From Salvelinus alpinus (taxonomy: Eukaryota > Chordata > Actinopteri > Salmoniformes > Salmonidae): a stretch of 64,000 bases of DNA. The notes beneath the pieces were generated by a model. That model was not told where the DNA came from. It made no database searches and saw only the letters and a program-made list of their open reading frames with translations. The first letter of the stretch is position 1; the number at the start of each line of letters is the position of its first letter. The stretch covers positions 28,141,702-28,205,701 of the forward strand of contig NC_092090.1 in NCBI RefSeq assembly GCF_045679555.1, in the 5' to 3' direction. The translations under genes were made by a program, and so were the position numbers. Below are positions 26,991-39,998 of the stretch, piece after piece.

Positions 26991-27664
26991 GTATATATGC
27001 TACTGTAGGTAGCGTTATCTAGAGCTAGCCAGTTGTACCTCCGCCAAAACTTCAGTATAGCTTCATGCTATAGCTTGTTCTCCATATTCTTTGTAATTAG
27101 TGAGCCTATTTATTTCCCTGACTGATCAAAACTTGTTCTCATGCTCTCTCGTCTCTCTGAATCGCAGTATCGAATCGCAATACATATAGAATCGTGAGAA
27201 TCCCAAAACATAGCGTATTGGCACTTAAGTATCATGATAATATCGTGAGGTCCCTGGCAATTCCCAGGCCTTTTGACAAATGTGCACAGAGGGAGAGTTT
27301 GTATACGTATTGGCTATAACAATGGATCTGTCACCCAGGTGTAAAAGAAAGCTGTTTTTCCAAGAGGATAAAAAGTTCTTAGATTTGCCTTTGCCAAAGT
27401 CTCCCCAGTTGAATATACCACAACATCTGCTAGAGGTATTAAATGGCTCTGCTGCCTCATCAAAAGGTTTAGCAGCAACCTCTTCAAAAAACAGATGGTA
27501 ATCATGTTTTTATCATTTGCTGAAAGTTGTGATACAAATTATATTTAGTGTATTTAGTTAGGCACTACACAATTCAAACCTTAACTGTTTATCAAACATA
27601 TTTTCTCAGGTCAGATTTTATTATGCCAGGAAGAAACATTAAATATTCTTACATTTAGACTGAT
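26991..27664. other. Intergenic; dispersed repeat piece
   Basis: At about 27130-27275 the sequence (ATCGTGAGGTCCCTGGCAAT) looks like a common salmonid dispersed repeat. The plus-strand open frame 27280-27501 (73 codons) has no domain I recognise and is not supported as a gene. Confidence 0.3.
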
Positions 27665-28041
27665 TGTAATGATCCTCTTCGTCTGATGAAGAGTAGTCAA
27701 GATCGGACCAAAACACAGCGTGGTAAGTGTCCATGTTAATATTTATTTTAACTCAGAACATTAAGACAAAATAATAAAAATAGACCAACACGAAACAGTT
27801 CTGTCTGGTGCAGACACAGAGACAGAAAACAACTACCCACAAACACAGGTGGGAACAGGCTACCTAAGTATGGTTCTCAATCAGAGACAACGATAGACAG
27901 CTGCCTCTGATTGAGAACCACACGGCCAAACACAAAGAAATAGACAACATAGAACACCAGACATAGAATGCCCACCCCAACTCACGCCCTGACCAAACCA
28001 AAATAGAGACATAACAAAGGAACTAAGGTCAGGGCGTGACA
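27665..28041 (-). mobile_element. Solo LTR with 5-bp target duplication
   Basis: A 377-bp unit starting TGTAATGATCC and ending GCGTGACA, flanked on both sides by CTGAT (27660-27664 and 28042-28046). TG...CA ends plus a 5-bp duplication are diagnostic of an LTR retrotransposon. On the minus strand AAAATAAATATTAAC near 27745 fits the poly(A) signal, which sets the orientation. The internal region is gone, presumably by LTR-LTR recombination. Confidence 0.88.
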
Positions 28042-28046
28042 CTGAT

Positions 28047-28659
28047 ATCCATATGGCACATATTTTCATGGTTGGGTGGATCGGTTTCACATTTACACCA
28101 CTTTTAATGAGTTGAGAGATTAGATTCAAATAAATTCTGATCTAAAACTGAGGGGAAACGGCCATGATCTACACATTGACTGGCTCTGTGTTGCAGAACT
28201 GTACATCTCTCTATTGAACAGGCAGCCATTCCTCAGAATGAATTCATAATTTTAGGTCCAATATCTATTTTCTTTTGTCAAATTATTAATTTCAAGAGAT
28301 TTGGGCAGACTTGCCCTGTCTCAGGACACCAAAAACCAAGCACTACATGTCTCTGAACATATGCTACCCAGTGGCGCCCAGTTCAGAGCCTGCCCAGTAC
28401 ATGGAGTGATGACAGGCCCACTCTATCTTTGACAAGAACCGGGCCGGCTGTGGCCTGCTGGCTTCTCTCAAGTGAGTTCCCGGAGCATGTTCATGCAACA
28501 CTGCTGTCTGTCCAGTGAGCACTGAGTGCTAGTGCGCAGATGTAGTAATCCCAGTAAGAAAGATTGCAGGAACCTCGAAATGGCGTATGCGAACGTGAGT
28601 AGATTACGTTGAAAACAACGGTCAGCCATCTTGGACGCAGTCTCTAGTTCTTTTATACC
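28047..28659. other. Intergenic, no gene seen
   Basis: No coding or repeat feature with definable ends. Confidence 0.3.
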
Positions 28660-29337
28660 CAGGGTGAAAGTAAGGCGGTACAGTCGGGTACGGCGTCCTG
28701 GCAAAATAAATAGTGGGGGTACGCCGTACCGGTAAAACATGAGCCTATCACAATAATTAAAACAAAATGTCAAGAAAATTGTAGGCAATTAGACCACTTT
28801 TTATCATTATTGCAAGTCAGAGGCATGTAAAATGTGCAAATGGACTTGGAAAACGGATGGTATAGTCTATGCTCCAAAATGCGATGTTGTTTCACAAGAA
28901 CACTGACATTTTGCCAAGGCAGAGATGAGTGGCCAAAGTGCTGACAGCAGTGGATGCATAAATTCTGGCTTAATGACTATCGCCAAATTTATTTTTGGTG
29001 TTTTGTGCAACAGAAGTCTCTTTCCATTCACCACTGTTTGCAGGCTGGTAATATGTTGTGAGTGGATGAACGTGCGCAGGTAGCCTAGTAAAGGAGCCCA
29101 TAGAAGGGATTGTTTGACAATCAGATGAAAACATCATTACTGGTTTTGTTTATGCCACAATTAAAAGGTAGTACATTTTAAAAGCTAAATGACAAATTAC
29201 GACTAGGCCCACAGAGATCATATTGAATTAATAGGGATTCTACACTGTATATAATTCTATGATTAGGCTGATAAAAAAATGTGTGCACATTTAGGAGCTC
29301 CCATACCACAAATAAATTAATTCTACTTTCACCCCTA
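28660..29337. mobile_element. Non-autonomous DNA transposon (hAT-like)
   Basis: Left end CAGGGTGAAAGTAAGG and right end CTACTTTCACCCCTA are inverted repeats about 680 bp apart. The CAGGG start is hAT-like. Non-coding. Confidence 0.6.
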
Positions 29338-30277
29338 TTAATATACCTCAATGCTATAAATACCTAACAGCCATAGTGAGGATAGAGACTCCTTGGGAAC
29401 ATGTACAGTGTTTGATTTAAACTAGTGGTTCTTTCTACATGCTCCAGCATTCCATAGTGGATGTGAACCTGCACCCATGTGCCTTTCTTTTTTTCTTCTG
29501 AATGGATGCTTGCTGGACAGTGGGATATTCATGAGATAATATAAGGATACAGTGTCTCGTAAAAACAAATTGCATTGCCTACGTACATTTTTATAATTTT
29601 GTTTACATTTGCAGCGATTCAATTTGTTGTAGTATTTGACTTCTGTGTCAAAATTATTCTCACAGTAGGAGAAAGAAAGCTTTTGACATGTTATAAAATA
29701 TTTTGGGTCTCATATTTTAAATATAGCATCAGTTTTATAACAGTGTAGTAACATGGAACCCACAAAACTGTAAACATTCTAACTGTAAAAACTGGCATTT
29801 AAATAACGTTGTTGAAGAGCGATATTGAGCTTGTTATTCTGTTTTATAAGCTTTTTTAATTTGCCTTTCAGTCTGCCCATTTCAAATTGGTCTTTAATTA
29901 AACTCTAGCTAATTACACACCTCTTGAATGGCTCTTGAATCTTTCAAAGGAAAGTATGTAGGGAGGGCCTGGGCCTGGATGTGTTGTTGCTGAAAGTGAA
30001 ACACCAGCTGACACCCAGACATTTTCAGCTTCTACTTTCTTAACTCAGAACCAGCTACTACAAGTGTGCCTCCCAAATGCCCCAGATTTGTGAATATGGG
30101 ATGAGCTCTGGTCTTGACATTTTACAACATCGTGTGTAGTTTATATAGTAATCAAATTCCCAAAGTGGTAGTCAGACTACACTGTCAATTTCAGGTGATA
30201 CTATTTTAAAATGTAATTATATCTAAGCCCACAAGGAAGACATTGTTGCCATTACTGTATCTTCCTAATAATCTATA
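29338..30277. other. Intergenic, no gene seen
   Basis: AT-rich, low repeat content, no recognisable exon or RNA gene. Confidence 0.3.
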
Positions 30278-30642
30278 TGTAAGGGGTGCAAACTGGCGGC
30301 AGAGAAGTCAGACGCAGGAGAGAAATAACTGTGTTTCCAAAAGCGCAGTTTATTAACAAAACCCACCGGAAAACAGAATAATAAAATAAATGGGTACATA
30401 ACCCAACGCACACCAGGACAGACGTGCACAAACACCTACAACAAACAATCACCGACAAGGACAAGAGGGGGAACAGAGGGTTAAATACACAACATTTAAT
30501 TGATGGGATTGGAACCAGGTGTGATGGAAGATAAGACAAAACCAAAGGAAAATGAAAAGAGGATCAGCGATGGCTAGAAGGTCGGTGACTTCGACCGCCG
30601 AACAAACAAGGAGAGGGACCAACTTCAGCGGAAGTCGTGACA
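30278..30642 (-). mobile_element. Second solo LTR, different family
   Basis: Starts TGTAAGGGGTGCAAACTGG and ends GGAAGTCGTGACA, 365 bp. On the minus strand TTAATAAACTGCGC lies about 55 bp before the end, a typical LTR poly(A) arrangement. Flanks CTATA and ATATA differ by one base, probably because the right flank is an AT microsatellite. Confidence 0.7.
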
Positions 30643-30690
30643 ATATATATATATATAGGGGAGATATATACTGTATATATATATTGTCAC
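30643..30690. repeat. AT microsatellite
   Basis: Interrupted (AT)n runs directly next to the solo LTR and before the LINE tail. Confidence 0.7.
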
Positions 30691-30694
30691 ATTT

Positions 30695-31925
30695 CTTCCC
30701 CTTATTTAACCAGGTAGGCCAGTTGAGAACAAGTTCTCATTTACAACTGCGACCTGGCCAAGATAAAGCAAAGCAGTGCGACACAAACAACAACACAGAG
30801 TTACACATGGGATAAACAAACATACAGTCAATAACACAATAGAAAAGACTATATACAGTGTGTGCAAATGTAGTAAGATTAGGGAGGTAAGGCAATAAAT
30901 AGGCCATAGTGGCAAAATAATTACAATTTAGCAGTTAGACACTGGAGTGATAGATGTGCAGAAGATGAATGTGCAAGTAGAGATACTGGGGTGCAAAGGA
31001 GCAAAAAATGAATAACAATATGGAGATGAGGTAGTTGGGTTGTGGGCTGTGTACAGGTGCAATGATCGGTAAGCTGCTCTGACAGCTGATGCTTAAAGTT
31101 AGTGAGGGCGAAATAAGACTCCAGCCTCAGTGATTTTTGCAATTCGTTCCGGTCATTGGCAGCAGAGAACTGGAAGGAAAGGCGGCCAAATGAGGAGTTG
31201 GCTTTGGGGATGACCCGTGAAATATACCTGCTAGAGTGCATGCTACGGGTGGGTGCTGCTATGGTGACCAGTGAGCTGAGATAAGGCGGGGCATTACCTA
31301 GCAAAGACTTATAGATGACCTGGAGACAGTGGGTTTGGCGACGAATATGAAGCGAGGGCCAGCCAACGAGAGCCTACAGGTCGCAGTGGTGGGTAGTATA
31401 TGGGGCTTTGGTGACAAAACGGATGGCACTGTGATAGACTGCATCCAATTTGCTGAGTAGAGTGTTGGAGGCTATTTTGTAAATGACATCGCCGAAGTCA
31501 AGGATCGGTAGGATGGTCAGTTTTACGTATGTTTGGCAGCATGAGTGAAGGATGCTTTGTTGTGAAATAGGAAGCTGATTCTAGATTTAATTTTGGATTG
31601 GAGATGCTTAATGTGAGTCTGGAAGGAGAGTTTACATTCTAACCAGACACCTAGGTATTTGTAGTTGTCCAGATATTTTAAGTCAGAACCGTCCAGAGTA
31701 GTGATGCTAGACGGGCGTGTGGGTGCAGGCAGCAATCGGTTGAAAAGCATGCATTTAGTTTTACTTGCATTTAAGAGCAGTTGGAGGCCACGGAAGGAGT
31801 GTTGTATGGCATTGAAGCTCGTCTGGAGATTTGTTAACACAGTGTCCAAAGAAGGGCCAGAATATAAAGAGGGAAGGTGGCTGAGGACCAACCACAGATG
31901 GCGGATGACTGCTTTAAACATTAAA
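30695..31925 (-). mobile_element. 5'-truncated LINE, third family
   Basis: Minus-strand fragments encode the C-terminal part of a reverse transcriptase polyprotein: LLLNASKTKCMLFNRLLPAP and YLDNYKYLGVWLECKLSFQT at 31921-31523, then LLGNAPPYLSSLV and SSFGRLSFQFSAANDRNELQ at 31304-30921. The 3' tail near 30700 reads CTACCTGGTTAAATAAGG on the minus strand. Frames are broken. Confidence 0.82.
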
Positions 31926-31928
31926 GCA

Positions 31929-32195
31929 TCCCAATGGGCACAGACGTCAGTTCAACATATAGTTTTGTTTTACATTTGGTTGAGTTGTCAACTAACGTGT
32001 ATTCGACGTCCAATCAACAAAAACTGTTACCATGTGATTGGATTTAGGTTGGGTGAAAAAAATATGAAATGCCCTTCCGTTGATGAGATTTTGCAAATTT
32101 AATCCGTTTTCCATGTTGATTCAGCGTCATCACATTGATTTTTTTGGTTGAAATGATGTGGAACAATGTTGATTCAACCAGTTTTTGCCCAGTGG
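31929..32195. mobile_element. MITE with TGGGCA ends
   Basis: Left CCCAATGGGCACAGACGTCA and right TTTTTGCCCAGTGG are inverted. The interior is rich in TTGATTCAAC-type motifs repeated in both orientations. About 267 bp, non-coding. Confidence 0.65.
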
Positions 32196-32397
32196 TATAT
32201 CAACCATCATCAACTGACAGGAGTAACAGTGTTACACGAAAGAGATGGATAACATATGTCATCCTCGCATATCTAGCGTGACCTAAATAAGAGGAATCGT
32301 ATCGTCATCATAAGCACATTAAAGAGATGTCTGTGAACAAAATGGAAAAAGCAACCTTGCAGAAACCATGAATATTCAAAAGAGGAAGTTCAAGAGG

Positions 32398-33591
32398 ATC
32401 AAATCAAATTTTATTTCTCACATGCGTCGAATACAACAGGTGTAAATAAACTAAATAAAAATAAAGAGAAACACAATAAAATAACAATAACGAGCGTATA
32501 TACAGGGGGTACTGGTATCGAGTCAATGTGCGGGGTTAGTCAAGGTAATTTGTACATGTAGGTAGGGGTAAAGTGATAATAAACAGCGAGTAGCAGCAGT
32601 GTAAAAACAAAGGAGGTGGGTCTGTCAATGTAGATAGTCCGGGTGGCTATTTGATTTATTGTTCAGCAGTCTTATGGCTTGGGGGTAGAAGCTGTTAAAG
32701 AGCCTTTTGGACCTAGACTTGGCGCTCCACCACCCCTTGCTGTGCGGCAGCAAAGAGAACAGTCTATGTCTTGGGTGACTGGAGTCTTTGACAACTTTTT
32801 GGGCCTTCCCCTGACACCACCTAGTATATAGGTCCTGGATGGCAGGAAGCTTGACCTCAGTGATGTACTGGACCGTACGCACTACCCTCTGCAGCGCCTT
32901 ACGTTTGGATGCTGAGCGTTGCCATACCAGGTGGTAATGCAACCGGGCAGGATGCTCTCGATGGTGCAGCTGGATAACTTTTTGAGGATCTGGGGACCCA
33001 TGCCAAATCTTTTCAGTCTCCTGAGGGGGAAAAGGTGTTGTCGTGCCCTCTTCACGACTGTCTTGGTGTGTTTGGACCATGATAGTTTGTTGGTGATGTC
33101 GACACCAAGGAACTTGAAACTCTCGAACCGCTCCACTACAGTCCCGTCGATGAATAATGGGGGCCTATTCGGCCCTCCTTTTCCTGTAGTCCACGATCAG
33201 CTCCTTTGCCTTGCTCACATTGAGGGAGAGGTTGCTGTCCTGGCACCACACTGCCAGATCTCTGACCTCCTCCCTAAAGGCTATCTCATCGTTGTCGGTG
33301 ATCACTGTTGTGTCGTCAGCAAATTTAACTCTGTTGGAGTCGTGCTTGGCCATGCAGTCGTGGGTGAACAGGGAGTAAGCACACACCCCTGAGGGGCCCC
33401 AGTGTTGAGGATCAGTGTGGCAGGTGTGTAGTTGCCTACCCTTACCACCTGGAGGCGGCCCATCAGGATATCCAGAATCCAGTTGCAGAGGGAGGTGTTA
33501 AGTTCCAGGGTCTTTAGCTTAGTGATCAGCTTTGTGGGCACTATGGTGTTGAACGCTGACCTGTAGTCAATGAACAGCCTTCTCACATATA
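32398..33591 (-). mobile_element. 5'-truncated LINE with reverse-transcriptase fragments
   Basis: Same family as 1898-2815. Minus-strand pieces: [20 protein letters not shown] at 33598-33302, [14 protein letters not shown] (catalytic Asp-Asp) at 33386-33165, VESFKFLGVDITNKLSWSKH at 33136-32882 and LFSLLPHSKG plus FYPQAIRLLNNK to 32625. Frame changes inactivate it. The 3' tail at 32400 has AAATCAAATTTTATTT. A Tc1 element abuts the 5' side at 33592. Confidence 0.87.
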
Positions 33592-34677
33592 CCACCATTC
33601 AAAAGTTTGGGGTCACTTTGAAATGTCCTTGTTTTTGAAAGAAAAGCACATTTTTTGTCCATTAAAATAACATCAAATTGATCAGAAATACAGTGTAGAC
33701 ATTGTTAATGTTGTAAATGTATATTGTAGCTGGAAAAACGGCAGACTTTTCATGGAATATCTACATAGTCGTACAGAGGCCCATTATCAGCAACCATCAC
33801 TCCTGTGTTCCAATAGCTGGCCTTCTAGGCAGAGTTGCAAAGAAAAAGCCAAATTTCAGACTGGCCAGTAAAAAGAAAAGATTAAGATGGGCAAAATAAC
33901 ACAGACACTGGACAGAGGAACTCTGCCTAGAAGGCCAGCATCCCGGAGTTGCCTCTTCACTGTTGACGTTGAGACTGGTGTTTTGCGGGTACTATTTAAT
34001 GAAGCTGCCAGTTGAGGACTTGTGATGCGTCTGTTTCTCAAACTAGACACTCTAATGTACTTGTCCTCTTGCTCAGTTGTGCACTGGGGCCTCCCACTCC
34101 TCTTTCTATTCTAATTAGAGACAGTTTGCGCTGTTCTGTGAAGGGAGTTGTACACAGCGTTGTACCAGATCTAAAGTTTCTTGGCAATTTCTCGCATAGA
34201 ATAGGCTTCATTTCTCAGAACAAGAATAGACTGATGAGTTTCAGAAGAAAGTTCTTTGCTTCTGGCCATTTTGAGCCTGTAATCAAACCAACAAATGCTA
34301 ATGCTCCAGATACTCAACTATTCTAAAGAAGGACAGTTTTATTGCTTCTTTAATTAGAACAACAGTTTTCAGCTGTGCTAACATAATTGCAAAAGGGTTT
34401 TCTAATGATCAATTAGCCTTTTAAAATTATAAACTTGAATTAGCTTACACAAAGTGCCATTGGAACACAGGAGTGATGGTTGTGAAATTGGGCCTCTGTT
34501 AACCTATGTAGATATTCCTTAACAAATCTGCCGTTTCCAGCTACAATAGTAATTTACAACATTAACAATATCTTCACTGTATGTCTGATCAATTTGATGT
34601 TATTTTAATGGACTACAAATTTTATTTTATTTCAAAAACAAGGACATTTCTAAGTGACCCCAAACTTTTGAACGGTA
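33592..34677. mobile_element. Tc1-like element, partly deleted
   Basis: Ends CATTCAAAAGTTTGGGGTCA and CCCAAACTTTTGAACGGTA. Minus-strand frame 34050-33856 has a transposase N-terminus (RNRRITSPQLAASLNSTRKT). This is a longer relative of 16431-16920. It inserted at, or now defines, the truncated edge of the neighbouring LINE. Confidence 0.85.
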
Positions 34678-34689
34678 TTGTATATATTC

Positions 34690-34850
34690 TTATTCCATTC
34701 CTTTACTTAGATTTGTATGTATTAGGTAGTTGTTGTGGAATTGTTAGATTACATGTTAGATATTGCTGCACTGTCGGAACTAGAAGCACAAGCATTTCGC
34801 CACACTGCTGACCATGTGTATGTGACCAATAACATTTGATTTGATTTGAT
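34690..34850 (+). mobile_element. LINE/SINE 3' tail
   Basis: ACAAGCATTTCGCCACACTG, then TGTGACCAATAACATTTGAT and GATTT repeats. Same tail family as the minus-strand piece at 15365-15465. Confidence 0.7.
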
Positions 34851-35947
34851 GCTTTGCCTGTTTGATGGTTCGTCTGAGGGCATAGCGGGATTTCTTAATG
34901 CAAGAATGATGTACTGTATGTGACTGATGTTAAACTGAGAAAGTGAGAGGATGGATCCAGTGCTGCCAAGAGTAGTAATCTGCATCATGCAGGAAGTTGT
35001 ACTGTATGAAGTACTGCTCGACTTTTGACACTCGCTAGGCCAAATAGCCCCCAAAATCCTTTAAATAAATTGGGCTACAAGGGTTTATGGTTTGGAACCA
35101 GCTCCATCTTCCATTATTCATCTTAAGGTGTACATTATACTGAAGCCTATCTGCACTACCGCCCTAAATAAGTGTGGTTCTTAACCCCTGGAAGGATGGG
35201 GAATGAACGGGCAACCTAAGAAACCTGAAAAATATATGTTTTGAAAGCTGGAACCATTAAGAGCTTTGACAGGCTGGCACAGTCCAGTTGCTTGTCAAGA
35301 CGATAGGGAAATCTGCACTGTAGGCCTACCATAGGAGTGGAGAATAGCTGCCCGGACAAATGGTAGCTAAGCTAACAAGTCCCCAGGCTCTGGAGCAGAG
35401 TGGGAGGCTGCAGACTATGACGGCTCCATCCATGCGAATCTAGCCCCACTGAGCAGCTCCAGCTTCATACGCTAGCTGTTACCCCCAGTCTAGAGCTGGT
35501 CTCCTGGGACAGAGCTGTCTACTACATCCCCCATCACACCACGTCAAACATGTGGAACATTAGGGATCAAAAAGAGTTTCAGAGAGAGGTGGAGAGGATC
35601 CTTGTTCCTGTATAAATCAATGGGATATACAGTGTAGCTAGTCTCACACGAAGACTATTAGCACCTATGTGTATCTATAGCAATGCCTAAATGAATGCAC
35701 CATCCATACAATTGCTATAATTATTAAATATTCTCCAAGAATTTCATCCCCTTCCAAATTAGGAGGAAGGTAGTCTTGCTTGTAAGACTCATGGCGCTCC
35801 ACAGCGGCTGTGGGGAGAGACTATGGGAAGATAAAGTAGGTCTACATTTGACATTGTTCCCTTATCAATCATAAAACCATGGTACAACTGGGGAGAAGGA
35901 AACTAAATTATACCACGCTACGCCTTTGATATTGCTGGTATCATCAG
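34851..35947. other. Intergenic, no gene seen
   Basis: No supported exon, RNA gene or repeat with clear ends. Confidence 0.3.
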
Positions 35948-36403
35948 GTGTAACAGTATAACTTTAGTACGTCCCCTCGCCCCGACACGGGCGCGAACCA
36001 GGGACCCTCTGCACACATCAACAACTGACACCCACGAAGCGTCGTTACCCATCGCTCCACAAAAGCCACGGCCCTTGCAGAGCAAGGGGCAACACTACAT
36101 CTAGGTTTCAGAGCAAGTGACGTAACTGATTGAAACGCTACTAGCGCGTACCCGCTAACTAGCTAGCCATTTCACATCCGTTACACTCACCCCCCTTTCA
36201 ACCTCCTCGCGAACCAGGGACCTTCTGCACACATCAACAACGGTCGCCCACGAAGCATCGTTACCCATCGCTCCACAAAGGCCACGGCCCTTGCAGAGCA
36301 AGGGGCAACACTACATCTAGGTTTCAGAGCAAGTGACGTAACTGATTGAAACGCTACTAGCGCGTACCCGCTAACTAGCTAGCCATTTCACATCCGTTAC
36401 ACA
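35948..36403 (-). repeat. tRNA-like mobile repeat in tandem, 216-bp period
   Basis: A full unit (about 35950-36185) runs from TGTAACAGTATAACTTTAG to CATCCGTTACA, and a second unit lacking its first part ends at 36402; GCGAACCAGGGACC recurs 216 bp apart. On the minus strand the unit carries GGTCCCTGGTTCGCGCCC, a good Pol III B box, and a weaker A-box-like GAGCGATGGGTAACGACG, so it resembles a tRNA-derived SINE. It also has short TGTAAC inverted ends. The two copies are nearly identical. Confidence 0.75.
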
Positions 36404-39400
36404 GGCACCAATGTGTCCTTGGAATAAGACATAAACATGCAGTGAACTGGGAAGTCACTTTAAAGTCAGATGTAATTAGTCCAAATGAAGTGAGGGATCC
36501 ACACAGTAGTCAGCAGGTGGCATATGAATACAGCATGGAGGTGACAAAGACCTGAGTCCCTGTCTGATTAGTACTGTGGTTGACAGCAGGCATCAGGCCT
36601 GACTGGCACATCAAAAGAAACTGCAACACTTGTAAGTAACTTGTGGTATCATGCTTCCTTCCACCACTGAGTTTACCCCATACCCCTACCTTACCTATCA
36701 CAGTGTGTCCATTTTCTCGACTGAATCAAGTAATTATTTGTCGTTCGCTGTGTTCATGTTTTTTGGGGGTGTAAAATATCTGACTTGATCATTTATCTGC
36801 AGATTCTTAAAAGAAAAGAATAGCGTGAAAGAATTAGAAAGACTATCTTACCTCTCTACCTGATGTTCTTTTTGTGTGTGAGGCTTAGTCGGCCCTGGCT
36901 GCCTGCGCCTAGTGATCCCAACAGTCCCTTTATCTGCCTTTCATTACGGTCTCACTCGCCCTCTTAGCAGAGCGGGTGTCTGGGAGAGACAGTCACTTTT
37001 TCCCAGCCTGTGATGTTCCTGCAGATTACAGAGGCGCTTTGAAGCCGCTGCACTCCTCGATGCCGGGGCCTCAGACAGACCCATGCCATCTGCCAGATTG
37101 ACGCTGAAGCAGCAGAATGGGGCAGAGACGCCCTCTGTTGATCTAGGCCTCTTTTGTCTTTCATGTGTCACATTCGGATGTCGCACCAAAGCCACACCTA
37201 TGCAATCTGAATCTGCAGCGGGGCCCGCCTGCCCGAGAGACAAGCACACAAACACATATAGACCAGATGTACGGACGGGATGGGGAGTAATGGGCCTCTG
37301 TAATTACTCTTACCTGTGGGCATCTGTCTAGAAATGAGACAATTACTGTGGTCTTCCCCACATGGTATTCTCTCTCCCTCTCTGCCAAGGCCTTGGAAAT
37401 CACATTCATGTGGGCTATTTATTCCTTACCGGCAGATTGAATTTTATAACACCGTAAGAGCATTAGAGGACAGCATGGCTCATTTTCTAACAGTCCCGGT
37501 CAATGTTACAGAAAGGTATAGATGTTACGACCCTTAGGGCAGTTAGTATAGCAGATGGAAAGATACTGTTAAAGTTGCTGCCCTGGGGCAGTTAATGGTT
37601 CACTCTGATAAAATAGGCCTTACAGGTTTTTTTTAACAATTTGGGATGAGTCAATACCGCCTCTCATTATTGGGTGTCAAATTGGGAGTCACAACCTTTG
37701 GTTGGAATGTCAGGTTAACACCCAAAGTTGGAAGTTCTTTCCCCATAAAATGTGGAACATCAATGAGTGCACAGACAGTGTTACCTCCTCATACAGTACA
37801 AATTAGTGTGTCTGGATGGTAAACTCTCATTGTGTTTGCAGACTCAGAGACCATTTCCTAATGGCTGCTACACAGTTTCTATGAACTTTTCATACAGCTT
37901 AGAATCTGAAAGAGGACCATCACCAGGCTTTGAACACTGGTCCCCTGTGTATTCTCCCCACCCCAGGACCACTGTCTTCAGAGGCTTATAGAGAAAAAAG
38001 GCCAAGAGCGACATAAATCACTGGTTGCCCCCCCCCCTTCACACACACACACACACCTCCTCCCCCTCCTTCTCTTTGTCATACAACACACAGACACTGT
38101 CAACCCCCAACAAGACTCCCCCGCAGTCACACATCAGAGTACTCTCCACTCACACAAAAAATAACTTCCACATCCATTGAAATGGAGCTTTCAAAAACAG
38201 AATAATACATTAAAGCACAAGACGTTAAACTATAAAAACATGAAGTAAAGCCCAATAAAATATACATTACAGTAATTGGAACAGAGAAGACTAGGTCTGA
38301 CGATGGGAAGCGGGAGATGCTAATGACAGCACTTCAAACGTGGCTCTGCATTGATTCTCCTCTATCTGTAGCAGCACATGGTACCCTGGTTGTTGAAACT
38401 AGTTTTGCAATAATTTGAGCGAATAATCACGAAATCAATACAGTACAGACTACAGTAGATGATGATTTCATCACAATAGTGATGTACAGTGCTTTGCTCC
38501 AAGTTGGAACTTCCAACACAGAGCCAGGTCATATCCAGTGACTCCAGTGGCTCATGACTGTATTAGAGATATTGGGACATCTGCCAAGGTGAACATTGGG
38601 AGTAATACAGTCTTATAACAGTCTAACAGAAAACCAAAGCTACACACAGACATCGTGAAGACCATAGATAGGAGAGTTAAACGTCATTCTGTGATTGAGT
38701 GAGTGATGGAGTCTCAAAGCAGCCATCACAGTGACAGATTGGCAGCAATCAGGAGAGACAGGCAGGAGAGAAAGAGTTATTGGCTTCGACTCTTTGATGT
38801 TTATATCTCTTTTATCTGATTGCTGGTTATACATCTTCAAACCCTGTTCGTTGTTGACAGGCATGGTGACCATAAACCATCATCTCTGTCACATCTGAAT
38901 AGGATTCAGCTTGCTTCCCTTTGAGTTTAAAGAAGAAAACGTGAATCTGCTTCGCAGTGTTTATCTCTGTCAGGGAACAACTGATGTGCCATTCATTCTG
39001 TGTACACGACCAATAACATTTTCTTTGATTTGATTACATGGTTTCAGGTCATTTAGAAATAATTATTATGTGCTGGAGATGCTGGATGATAGTGCATTGC
39101 AAAAGCTTATAGAGAATAACATAGTATGACCATTTTTAATGGACTATAGCATAAAACTGGGTTGTCCAAGGTCATAAAAAATCACTACCAATGTCTGTAC
39201 AAAATGTTACAACATGGTTCTCTGGTATTCTAAAACTGTAGAAACTGGATTGTTCCACTGGCTTAAATTTCAAATGATGATAGTATTTTGGCCCTACAGT
39301 GGCATATAAACACCGTGCATATCTCGAGTGCTGATTGGTTGGTCAAACCCAAACCATGTGCAAGACAGATAAACCATTTCAAACCCTCTTTTGTGTCCCC

Positions 39401-39690
39401 TTGTTTGTGTTTTTGTTGTGAATGTATGGAGACCAAATGTTTTTATTCCATACAGGCCACAGAGTGGGAAGCGGTTTCCCATGGTTCCGTTAGGATGCTG
39501 CATGCTTTCATGTGGAAAATTATCTCTGGGTCCCCTCAGCCCCTCTGTTGTGACAGGGGATAATGAATTTCACAACATCTGCCATTTGTTAGCCCTGTTC
39601 GGTGTAACAGATCTCCTTTTAATCCTGAGACGTCCATGGACTTCCAAAGCGTACGCAGAGCCACAGATGAAATGAAACAGATGGATCCCA
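36404..39690. other. Intergenic, no gene seen
   Basis: A short AC microsatellite lies at about 38040-38056, preceded by a C run. A scrap of LINE/SINE tail (CACGACCAATAACATTTTCT) occurs near 39005. No exon could be supported. Confidence 0.3.
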
Positions 39691-39699
39691 TGGCCTCTC

Positions 39700-39998
39700 T
39701 GGGCTGGGAGTAGGGGTACAGAGTATAGACAGGCAAGCAGGCAGAGGATGGGGCTGGGAATAAGGGCTGGGGCTGGGAGTAGGGGTACAGAGTACAGACA
39801 GGCAAACAGGCAGAGGAGGGGCCTGGGAATAAGGGCTGGGGCTGGGAGTAGGGCTACAGAGTACAGACAGGCAAACAGGCAGAGGAGGGGCCTGGGAATA
39901 AGGGCTGGGGCTGGGAGTAGGGGTACAGAGTACAGACAGGCAAACAGGCAGAGGAGGGGCCTGGGAATAAGGGCTGGGGCTGGGGAGTAGGGGTATAG
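39700..39998. repeat. 69-bp minisatellite, about 4.3 units
   Basis: GAGTAYAGACAGGCAARCAG recurs at 39721, 39790, 39859 and 39928, a strict 69-bp period (23 codons). The period keeps frames open on both strands (80-146 codons), but the encoded text is merely repetitive. Confidence 0.88.

Noticed and set aside
35993-36216. Two tRNA genes suggested by the B box GGTTCGCGCCC
   Set aside because: No complete cloverleaf can be drawn; the same sequence sits in a larger duplicated mobile repeat.
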